From: an uncultured Aeromonadales bacterium
GTDB lineage: Bacteria > Pseudomonadota > Gammaproteobacteria > Enterobacterales > Succinivibrionaceae
Length of the DNA stretch: 5,099 nt
Assembly (NCBI GenBank): GCA_902796095.1
Contig: CADBNP010000034.1
Span: 1 to 5,099 of the forward strand
Direction of reading: 5' to 3'
Below the pieces are notes generated by a model that saw nothing but the letters and a program-made list of their open reading frames with translations, was not told the origin of the DNA and ran no database searches. The stretch's first letter is position 1. Every line of letters begins with the position of its first letter. Positions 1-5,099 of this stretch are shown one piece after another. The translations under genes and the position numbers were made by a program.

Positions 1-193
1 CCTGCATCCCTATACAAGACGCCACAGCCGCAGTCTTAAGAAGATTTTTTCCGAGCTCAGGATCCCGGTATGGGAGCGGCGGAGGATCCCGCTGGTGATC
101 AGTGAGGGCAAGGTGGCAGGCTTATTTCCTGATCTTCCGGAGCTTTCAAACTATGTAAAGGAAAACGGGTATGTATTCAGACGTGTCCCGTGA
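1..193 (+). CDS. tilS: tRNA(Ile)-lysidine synthase, C-terminal end (partial)
   Basis: This is the last 63 codons of a gene that begins left of the window; the frame runs from base 2 to a TGA at 191-193. TilS uses ATP and lysine to convert C34 of the CAU-anticodon tRNA-Ile to lysidine, so that the tRNA reads AUA and is charged with isoleucine; it acts in the cytoplasm. Only the small C-terminal domain is visible. Its hallmark is a basic stretch, RRHSRSLKKIFSELRIP, followed by VWERRRIPLV and then a short beta-rich tail. E. coli TilS has the equivalent GGRKLKKIWQELGVPPW segment near its end, and the tail ends at a similar place. The N-terminal PP-loop ATPase domain is outside the window, so the enzyme's integrity cannot be judged. 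The gene is convergent with the methyltransferase at 415-1635. I am fairly sure of the family from this short but distinctive domain. Confidence 0.85.
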   Translation, partial: LHPYTRRHSRSLKKIFSELRIPVWERRRIPLVISEGKVAGLFPDLPELSNYVKENGYVFRRVP

Positions 194-414
194 TTTCTTG
201 CTCGGGGTAAAAACTCAAGCCGCAAGTTAGGTAAAGCATATACAGAAAAAGAAAGTGCACCGGCATAACCAGTGCACAAACTAAATCACAATGAGCAAAA
301 TTTCCACTAACAACCTTTTAGAGTGTGATTTTTCTAAAAAGTTCCGTAATTATTTTGAATAAAATTAAAAAATTCAAATTTTTATAATCTGCCTGAACAA
401 CTCGGGATCCCGGA
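194..414. other. Convergent intergenic region between tilS and the methyltransferase gene
   Basis: This 221-bp AT-rich gap separates two converging genes. It holds the hairpin at 255-277, a weaker A/T stem (TTTTAGA at 316-322 with TCTAAAA at 333-339), an all-A/T hairpin around 368-383, and a perfect 10-bp palindrome, CGGGATCCCG, at 403-412 just past the methyltransferase stop. None of the three weaker structures has a GC-rich stem plus a T tract. I see no coding potential and no clear plus-strand terminator for tilS. Confidence 0.7.
255..277 (-). terminator. Candidate rho-independent terminator of the alaA-yfbR-methyltransferase unit
   Basis: The arms GTGCAC (255-260) and GTGCAC (272-277) pair perfectly. 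After one C-A mismatch, GG (262-263) pairs with CC (269-270), closing a 5-base CATAA loop. Read on the minus strand, the hairpin is followed by TTTCTTTTTC, a good but interrupted T tract. On the plus strand it is followed by AAACTAAATC, so it does not look like a terminator for tilS. It lies about 140 bases past the methyltransferase stop codon, which is further than usual. The stem is short, so confidence is moderate. Confidence 0.45.
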
Positions 415-1635
415 TTATGACAGCCGGATTAACCTGGCCATGTAAAACCCGTCAAATCCTGTTTCTGAAGGATAAACAGTTTTGTCCTCCTCCAGTTTGA
501 ATTCATCTGGATGATTCTTTAAAAAATTTCTGATTTGGAGTTCATTTTCTACCGGCATAATTGAGCAGGTGGAATAAACCAGTTTGCCGCCAATCTTTAC
601 CATTTTTGAATAATTTTCCAGGATCTCAGCCTGGGTTGAGTACAGAGCGTTCAGTCTTGATGCGGTGTCAGCCCATTTGATATCAGGATTTCTTTTAAGA
701 ACTCCGATGCCGGAGCAAGGAACATCAAGCAGTACCCGATCTGCTGATCCGCTTAGTCTTTTGATAACTTTGCTTGAATCTATGAGTCTGGTTTCGATAT
801 TGAAGGCTCCGCCTCTTCTGGCTCTCTGTTTCAGATTTTTCAGCTTCCATTCCGCCACATCCATGGCAATTATGGTGCCTTTCCCCCTGGTAATAGCAGC
901 CAGGTGCATTGTTTTTCCTCCGGCACCGCTGCAGGCGTCTATTATTCTCATTCCAGGGTGAACATCAAGAAAAGGTGCTATTAACTGGGAGCCGGCATCC
1001 TGCTGTTCAAAAAAGCCGTTGGCGAAAGCATTCATCTTAAAGAGTGATGCGTCAGAAAGTATCTCAAGAGCTGAAGGTACGCCATTCACATCTCTGGTAT
1101 CAACATTAGATCTCAGAAGAGTTTTTACCAGTTCCTCCTTTGTTGTTTTAAGGGTGTTAACCCGTATAAACCTCTTCGGGACATCACAGAGTGCATGGCG
1201 CTCTGCGGGCCATCTTTCACCCAGCTCATAGTCACCGTGCACTTCAAGCCATTCAGGACAGCCGTCGATCAGTGATTTGTTTTTCTTCAGATCCTTGTTT
1301 CTGATCCGTATCTCATTCACGTTCAGCGGCGGTGTTCTTGCCCCCTCAGTCTGGTGCAGGTTGTTGATTACATGCCATATGTGCACCAGTCTGTCGATAT
1401 TGGCTGCGGTTTCCGTCTGTTTCGGGGTTATATCAATCAGCTTGAGAAAATAGTTAAGCCGGCGCATTATATCTCCCACCACTCTGGTAACAAGGGCCTG
1501 TTCCCGATTGCAGACACTTACCTTGTGAAAGTAGATGGAATATGACTCATCTATGCTTTTTTTATCATTTAGAATTGAATAAAGAATTGATGTGGCAAGA
1601 CGGAACTGAAACGGAGTAAGTGTATTAATTTTCAT
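415..1635 (-). CDS. RsmB/NOP-family SAM-dependent RNA (cytosine-5) methyltransferase
   Basis: This 406-residue protein transfers methyl from SAM to C5 of a cytosine in RNA, most likely ribosomal RNA. An N-terminal region (about 1-70) has the pattern of the helical domain found in this family (CNREQALVTRVVGDIMRR). It is followed by an RNA-binding linker with KRFIRVNTLK (154-163) and FFEQQDAGSQL (208-218). The catalytic Rossmann domain shows the SAM loop DACSGAGGKT (233-242), AMD (257-259), motif IV DVPCS (304-308, Cys307) and motif VI STCS (355-358, Cys357, the expected nucleophile), ending in GFDGFYMARL. E. coli RsmB has DLCAAPGGKT and an obvious NusB domain; this protein looks more like the RsmB/NOP subtype common in Bacteroidota and some gammaproteobacteria, so I give no symbol. 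The frame upstream of this ATG reaches a TGA with no other ATG, GTG or TTG, so the start is forced, although no Shine-Dalgarno sequence precedes it. It lies 29 bp after yfbR. Confidence 0.9.
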   Translation of the reverse strand: MKINTLTPFQFRLATSILYSILNDKKSIDESYSIYFHKVSVCNREQALVTRVVGDIMRRLNYFLKLIDITPKQTETAANIDRLVHIWHVINNLHQTEGARTPPLNVNEIRIRNKDLKKNKSLIDGCPEWLEVHGDYELGERWPAERHALCDVPKRFIRVNTLKTTKEELVKTLLRSNVDTRDVNGVPSALEILSDASLFKMNAFANGFFEQQDAGSQLIAPFLDVHPGMRIIDACSGAGGKTMHLAAITRGKGTIIAMDVAEWKLKNLKQRARRGGAFNIETRLIDSSKVIKRLSGSADRVLLDVPCSGIGVLKRNPDIKWADTASRLNALYSTQAEILENYSKMVKIGGKLVYSTCSIMPVENELQIRNFLKNHPDEFKLEEDKTVYPSETGFDGFYMARLIRLS

Positions 1636-1664
1636 AGGAAAAATTTCTGTCTGTGGTGAATTGA

Positions 1665-2270
1665 TCAGAACGATATTTCATCAAGCGTTTTTGAAAAACT
1701 TGGCAGGAAAACATCCTCAAAATACCGGATGGCAGGGGAGCTTTTCGCTCTCTCATCCAGACTGGCCCGGAGTCTTGTCGCCGCAGCCGAGAATTCGGTG
1801 TTGTTTGCCTTGATTTCTGACATGCATTTTATGTATGCACACATGGTATCGGCATCCTTGACGATACGGAGGATCCGTTCATCTGCCCCCTTTCCGGTAA
1901 TAATACCTCTGAAGGTATCTTCAAATTCCTTCGGCAGCATGCCGATCAGCTTTTCTTCTGCCATTTTTTCCAGTTTCTTATATTCCTGGGCAATATGTTC
2001 ATTCTGGTATTTGACGGGTGTAGGCAGATCACCGGTAAACACCTCAGGCGCATCATGATAAAGTGCTATCAGTGCCGCCTTTGATGAATCGATGTCAGAG
2101 CCGGTAAGCATATTCTCGATGAGAGCCATCATGTGCGCAATCATGGCTACCTGGAGACTGTGCTCGGCTATATTTTCACTGTTAACATTACGCATCAGCG
2201 ACCATCTGCTGATTAAAGACATTCTGGCCAGCTGAGCGAAAAAATGACTGTTTTTCTGATCCTTATCCAT
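1665..2270 (-). CDS. yfbR: 5'-deoxynucleotidase YfbR (HD-domain dNMP phosphatase)
   Basis: This 201-residue cytoplasmic enzyme removes the 5' phosphate from deoxyribonucleoside monophosphates and takes part in dNTP pool balance and the dCTP-to-dUMP salvage route. Length and sequence match E. coli YfbR (199 aa) almost throughout: SHFFAQLARM near the start, SRWSLMRNV, IAEHSLQVAMIAH, YHDAPEVFTGDLPTPVKY, VKDADTMCAYIKCM and the closing FLPSFSKTLDEIS. The HD-fold metal ligands known for the family are present: His37, His72-Asp73 and Asp141. So are Arg22-Trp23 and Asp81, which correspond to E. coli Arg18-Trp19 and Asp77 and shape substrate choice. The start codon follows the alaA stop after 3 bases (TAA TAA ATG). 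No Shine-Dalgarno sequence is visible in the end of alaA, so translation is probably coupled to alaA. Nothing in the gene looks damaged. Confidence 0.96.
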   Translation of the reverse strand: MDKDQKNSHFFAQLARMSLISRWSLMRNVNSENIAEHSLQVAMIAHMMALIENMLTGSDIDSSKAALIALYHDAPEVFTGDLPTPVKYQNEHIAQEYKKLEKMAEEKLIGMLPKEFEDTFRGIITGKGADERILRIVKDADTMCAYIKCMSEIKANNTEFSAAATRLRASLDERAKSSPAIRYFEDVFLPSFSKTLDEISF

Positions 2271-2273
2271 TTA

Positions 2274-3485
2274 TTACTGATGATATGTTTTCAGGAAATG
2301 AGCAAATCTCGAGGCGGCATCAGTGAGAATTTCTTCATTTGGAATAAATGTCACTCTGATATGATCCGGACGGGGCCAGTTGAATCCGGTGCCCTGGACA
2401 ACAAGAAGATGCTCCTGCCTCAGCAGATCCAGCACCATTTTTCCGTCATCCTTGATGTTGAATTTTTTTATATCAATTTTAGGGAACATGTAAAGTGCCG
2501 CTTTTGGTTTTACAGCAGTGATCCCCGGGATCTGGGTGAAAAGGTTGTAAATAATGTCTCTCTGTTTGCGAAGTTTTCCGCCTGGCACGATAAGCTCGTT
2601 AATTGACTGATATCCGCCCAGGGCTGTAGGGATCGCCATCTGGAAAGGAACATTTGCACAGAGACGCATTGTGGCCAGCAGTTCAAGTCCGCTGATATAA
2701 CCGGCTGCCCTGTTCTTCGGACCGCTTACAACCATCCATCCCTGTCTGAATCCGCAGGCCCGGTAGGCCTTTGACAGACCGTTGAACGTAATGGTGAGAA
2801 CATCGTCACTCAGGGTGCAGAGACTTCTGTGGGCGGTGTCGTCATAGAGGATTTTGTCGTAGATTTCGTCTGCATACAGGATCAGATTGTGCTGTCTTGC
2901 AATCTCGATAATTTCCAGCAGAATGTCAGTGCTGTAAACAGCTCCGGTCGGATTATTAGGATTGATGAGAATTATGCCCCTGGTTCTTGATGATATTTTT
3001 TTCTTTATGTCATCAATATCAGGAAACCATCCCTGCTGCTCGTCGCATATATAGTGAACAGCCTTTCCTCCGGCCAGATTTACTGCAGCTGTCCATAGAG
3101 GATAGTCAGGTGCCGGAACCAGCATTTCGTCACCGTTGTTAAGCAGTGCCTGCATTGACTGTACTATCAGCTCCGAGCAGCCGTTGCCGATGAAGACATC
3201 ATTGACGTCAACATCCCTGAGCCCTTTCTGCTGATAGTGCTGAACTATGGCCTTTCTGGCTGTGAACAGACCTTTGGAGTCGCAGTATCCCTGATTCTGT
3301 GGCAGGTTGACAATAACATCCTTTACAATTTCCTCAGGTGCGTCAAAGCCGAAAGGTGCCAGATTACCGATATTAAGCTTAAGAATGCGGTGACCTTCCT
3401 CTTCCAGTCTTCTTGCTTCCTGGTGGACACTTCCACGTATGTCGTAACATACATTGTCTAATTTGTGTGCTTTATCTATAAACAT
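2274..3485 (-). CDS. alaA: Glutamate-pyruvate aminotransferase AlaA
   Basis: This PLP-dependent class I aminotransferase makes L-alanine from pyruvate and glutamate in the cytoplasm; in E. coli it is a main alanine-synthesis transaminase. With the start chosen here it has 403 residues against 405 in E. coli and aligns nearly end to end (KLDNVCYDIRG, GYCDSKGL, ADEIYDKILYDD, LLATMRLCANVP). Active-site elements are visible: NPNNPTG (175-181), Asp206 and Tyr209 contacting PLP, the Schiff-base Lys239 in NGLSKAYR, Arg247 in GFRQGW, and the carboxylate-binding Arg377 in DHIRV. An in-frame ATG lies 27 bp further upstream (3512), but it has no ribosome site, whereas the ATG at 3485 is preceded by GAAGG at 8-base spacing and gives the family's N-terminus. 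One oddity is Leu42 in NIGNLAPFGFD, where E. coli has Pro. It heads a tight alaA-yfbR pair, the same order as in E. coli. Confidence 0.96.
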   Translation of the reverse strand: MFIDKAHKLDNVCYDIRGSVHQEARRLEEEGHRILKLNIGNLAPFGFDAPEEIVKDVIVNLPQNQGYCDSKGLFTARKAIVQHYQQKGLRDVDVNDVFIGNGCSELIVQSMQALLNNGDEMLVPAPDYPLWTAAVNLAGGKAVHYICDEQQGWFPDIDDIKKKISSRTRGIILINPNNPTGAVYSTDILLEIIEIARQHNLILYADEIYDKILYDDTAHRSLCTLSDDVLTITFNGLSKAYRACGFRQGWMVVSGPKNRAAGYISGLELLATMRLCANVPFQMAIPTALGGYQSINELIVPGGKLRKQRDIIYNLFTQIPGITAVKPKAALYMFPKIDIKKFNIKDDGKMVLDLLRQEHLLVVQGTGFNWPRPDHIRVTFIPNEEILTDAASRFAHFLKTYHQ

Positions 3486-3493
3486 CTTTATAA

Positions 3494-3498
3494 CCTTC
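3494..3498 (-). promoter_or_regulatory. Ribosome binding site of alaA
   Basis: On the minus strand GAAGG is followed by eight bases (TTATAAAG) and then the ATG at 3485. The alternative ATG at 3512 is preceded by CACAGTAGCGAA, with no purine-rich site, so this site decides the start. Confidence 0.7.
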
Positions 3499-3560
3499 GA
3501 ATGACTGCACATTTCGCTACTGTGGTTTTCGGTAAATCACAGGTGCTTACTGCTTATTCA

Positions 3561-3569
3561 ATTATATCA
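3561..3569 (-). promoter_or_regulatory. Extended -10 promoter candidate for alaA
   Basis: The minus strand reads TGATATAAT, a perfect sigma-70 extended -10 element (TGnTATAAT). The position for a -35 box 17 bases upstream falls in an A-rich run with no TTGACA-like hexamer, which is typical of extended -10 promoters. Transcription would start near 3554, giving a leader of roughly 70 bases before the alaA ATG at 3485. No experimental support can be read from the sequence. Confidence 0.6.
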
Positions 3570-3639
3570 TGTCGAATGCGGGATTTTTTTATTGAAGACG
3601 CTTTTTGTTCACTGTTAAAGCCGGTTGTCGTGAAAACAG

Positions 3640-3671
3640 CGGCATTCTGCAAACATCCTCACTGAATGCCG
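3640..3671. repeat. Perfect 8-bp inverted repeat with 16-base loop upstream of alaA
   Basis: CGGCATTC (3640-3647) pairs with GAATGCCG (3664-3671). On the minus strand it is followed by CTGTTTTCACG, so only a four-base T tract is present and the loop is long. It is a weak candidate for the dacB terminator, about 160 bases past that gene's stop. A related half-site, GAATGCGG, at 3574-3581 could pair with the left arm instead. Confidence 0.5.
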
Positions 3672-3833
3672 GAAATTCTTCGTTATGTCTCTGTTCAACA
3701 AAGGTGTTGATACCACAGAAACACAATACATAAAGTATTTTTGAACTTAAAAAAGTAAAATTTTGAGTTTATATAACTTTATGACTTATCAAGTTTATTT
3801 CTGGAACAACGCTATTTCTTAACTGAACCTTCA

Positions 3834-5099
3834 CTATCTGAAGACAGGGGCCTTTTCCTCCCTCAGATACTGAAGCAGATTGCGTTCGTATTCGAAGTGA
3901 GGAAGAAGTTTCTTTTCTTCATTCATGATTCTGTATTCGTTTGAATCAGGAGAATAGTCATTTGTAAAAACAACAAACGGAACCAGGTTGTTGTTTATTG
4001 TTCTGACATAACCTGCGAGGTTTCGCACATGTCTTATGGTACCTGTTTTTGCAATGATGTTTCCTTTCAGTGGAGGATTTATTACACTTGCTCTTTTCAG
4101 CATGGTGCCGCTTTCTCCCGAAACCGGCAGAAGTTCGAGCATGTGGAGACGGCTGTCATTGTTTTTGATGTACTTCAGAACCTGAAGCATGGTACTTACT
4201 GAAATCAGGTTATATGACGACAGGCCGCTTCCGTCGTAGAGATCAGCTCCGCCGAACTGTATGCCTGCTTTTTCTCTCAGAATACCCTTTATGCCCTGGG
4301 CCGCTCCGTAAATATTCACAGCAGTTTTCTTCAGGTACGATCTGGCGGCAGCTGCGGCAATGGCTTCGGCATAAAGATTGTCCGAGTATTTGAGCATATG
4401 CTTTACCATGACAGGAAGTTCCGGCGACACGGACGTATCCAGAACAGTGAGTTTTTCTGTCGATTTCTGGGATATTTCTATTCTGCCGGAATAGGAAATT
4501 CCCGAATTCCTCAGTGCTATATGTACGATGTCTTTTGCCCAGAGATTTGGATCCTGTACAGCAAATTTAAATTCCTGCACGTAGTTGCGTTTGCGGTTGA
4601 TTTCCTCGTTGAAACATCCTGTTACTCTGTAGGAATTATTTATGGACGGCTCCACAATCATCGGGCAGTTGCCGTCGGCAAGAGCGCTTTTAGGTTTTGG
4701 TTCCACATCAAAGGAAACCTTTATTGGCTGGTATTCTGAAAGCACAGGTAAAGAGAAGGTTCTGGCGCCTCTGTTCAGATTGGCCTTGGTTACAATGCAG
4801 TTGTGATCAATTATGACACCGCCTGCGGGTGCGGCAAAGCAGAGTGTCAGATCCTCCCATGGCCAGCCTGCTCCTCTGGTGTAACCCTTGAAAACTTCCG
4901 AGTTGATAATAACGTTTCCTCTGATTTTTTTTACACCTGAATCCTTCAGATTTTTGAACATTCTTGTCAGTTTTTCTGAAGTGAAAGTAGGATCTCCTGC
5001 AAATTCAATAATCAGGTTGCCGTTGATTATTCCGCTGTTTTTGGCATTTCTGGCATCGCGGGCATCTGTCTTCAGACTAGTTCTGAATCTGAAACTGTC
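3834..5099 (-). CDS. dacB: D-alanyl-D-alanine carboxypeptidase/endopeptidase PBP4, partial
   Basis: This is the C-terminal 421 residues of a peptidase S13 (PBP4) protein whose start lies beyond the right edge. The frame is open through base 5099, so the Met at 4961 is internal. PBP4 is periplasmic, cleaving the terminal D-Ala of peptidoglycan stems and D-Ala-mDAP cross-links. The window begins near FRFRTSL, which matches a point just after the active-site SxxK in E. coli PBP4 (477 aa). Visible hallmarks are NLIIEFAGDPTF, GNVIIN, AGWPWEDLTLCFAAP with a second Cys in DHNC, the SxN motif SDN (bases 4377-4385), DGSGLSSYNLIS, and KTG (bases 4041-4049). The catalytic SxxK and the signal peptide are off-window, so activity cannot be confirmed. 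The tail, LREEKAPVFR, runs a little past the E. coli end. A short Asp/Asn-Ala-Arg/Lys triplet repeat lies near the visible start. It is separated from alaA by 348 bp. Confidence 0.95.
   Translation of the reverse strand, partial: DSFRFRTSLKTDARDARNAKNSGIINGNLIIEFAGDPTFTSEKLTRMFKNLKDSGVKKIRGNVIINSEVFKGYTRGAGWPWEDLTLCFAAPAGGVIIDHNCIVTKANLNRGARTFSLPVLSEYQPIKVSFDVEPKPKSALADGNCPMIVEPSINNSYRVTGCFNEEINRKRNYVQEFKFAVQDPNLWAKDIVHIALRNSGISYSGRIEISQKSTEKLTVLDTSVSPELPVMVKHMLKYSDNLYAEAIAAAAARSYLKKTAVNIYGAAQGIKGILREKAGIQFGGADLYDGSGLSSYNLISVSTMLQVLKYIKNNDSRLHMLELLPVSGESGTMLKRASVINPPLKGNIIAKTGTIRHVRNLAGYVRTINNNLVPFVVFTNDYSPDSNEYRIMNEEKKLLPHFEYERNLLQYLREEKAPVFR
5040..5066 (-). repeat. Three-unit 9-bp in-frame tandem repeat inside dacB
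   Basis: On the coding strand three consecutive 9-mers read GATGCCCGC, GATGCCAGA and AATGCCAAA, encoding D-A-R, D-A-R and N-A-K. The segment sits between the FRFRTSL strand and INGNLII. There this protein is about five residues longer than E. coli PBP4, judged by comparison from memory. Confidence 0.55.

Larger units (their letters stand above)
3486..3833 (-). other. Intergenic region between dacB and alaA
   Basis: This 348-bp gap follows the dacB stop. Its dacB-proximal part (about 3720-3810) is very AT-rich and contains runs such as AAAATTTTACTTTTTTAAG. The middle holds an 8-bp inverted repeat (3640-3671) and overlapping weaker stems, and the alaA-proximal part holds the extended -10 box and the alaA ribosome site. 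I find no tRNA-like fold, no known riboswitch core I can recognise, and no convincing gene. The largest minus-strand reading frames in the middle are only 13 and 18 codons. The region probably ends dacB transcription and starts alaA transcription. It may carry regulator sites (Lrp controls alanine genes in E. coli), but I cannot point to one. Confidence 0.6.

Noticed and set aside
197..226. Stem CTTGC...GCAAG just after the tilS stop as a tilS terminator.
   Set aside because: The stem needs a two-base bulge, the loop is 14 bases, and no T tract follows on the plus strand.
60..412. The 8-mer GGATCCCG occurs three times (60-67, 84-91, 405-412), possibly a repeat element.
   Set aside because: Two copies are in-frame Arg-Ile-Pro codons of tilS and the third is a short palindrome after another gene; flanks are unrelated, so chance is sufficient.
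665..961. Plus-strand open frames opposite the methyltransferase, yfbR, alaA and dacB.
   Set aside because: They are antisense to well-recognised conserved genes, show no family resemblance, and have no plausible start signals; they are shadows.
3486..3512. The upstream in-frame ATG at 3512 as the alaA start.
   Set aside because: It lacks a ribosome site and adds nine residues absent from E. coli AlaA; the ATG at 3485 has GAAGG at good spacing.
3571..3592. T7 run on the plus strand after GAATGCGGGA, considered as a plus-strand terminator.
   Set aside because: No stem precedes the T run and no plus-strand gene ends nearby.
3589..3645. Minus-strand 18-codon reading frame (MPLFSRQPALTV...) and an overlapping 13-codon one in the dacB-alaA gap, considered as an attenuator leader peptide.
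   Set aside because: Neither is rich in alanine or another regulatory amino acid, spacing from GAGG is poor, and the likely alaA promoter lies downstream of both.
1..5099. Search by eye for defence, toxin-antitoxin, prophage, insertion sequence or CRISPR signals.
   Set aside because: Every long frame belongs to a known housekeeping family, and no target duplications, terminal inverted repeats or spaced direct repeats were seen.

Overview
This window reads as ordinary chromosomal housekeeping DNA from a gammaproteobacterium. AlaA, YfbR, PBP4 (DacB) and the TilS C-terminus all resemble, from memory, their enterobacterial counterparts closely, and the alaA-yfbR gene order is the one known from Escherichia coli. 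Base composition looks moderate, with AT-rich intergenic stretches. A lineage outside the Enterobacteriaceae, for example an Aeromonadales/Succinivibrionaceae-like host, is possible, but the sequence alone does not settle it.

Layout: the left edge (1-193, + strand) is the last 63 codons of tilS. It faces, across a 221-bp convergent gap, a run of four genes on the minus strand. In transcription order these are dacB (enters from the right edge, stops at 3834), a 348-bp intergenic region, alaA (3485 to 2274), yfbR (2270 to 1665) and an RsmB/NOP-family RNA m5C methyltransferase (1635 to 415). The gaps are 3 bp (alaA-yfbR) and 29 bp (yfbR-methyltransferase), so these three are probably one transcription unit. 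A perfect extended -10 box upstream of alaA is its best promoter candidate. A hairpin with a T-rich tail at 255-277 is a candidate terminator for the unit.

Functions: alanine synthesis from pyruvate (AlaA), dNMP dephosphorylation (YfbR), RNA cytosine-5 methylation, peptidoglycan trimming (DacB) and tRNA-Ile lysidine formation (TilS). They do not form a single pathway; the shared unit looks like co-expression of housekeeping genes. I see no mobile element, CRISPR array, tRNA/rRNA gene, toxin-antitoxin or defence gene, and no sign of an undescribed system. The points worth a second look are small: a methyltransferase of a non-E. coli subtype, starts without a Shine-Dalgarno sequence, a structured alaA upstream region, a Pro-to-Leu change in a conserved AlaA motif, and a short in-frame tandem repeat in dacB.
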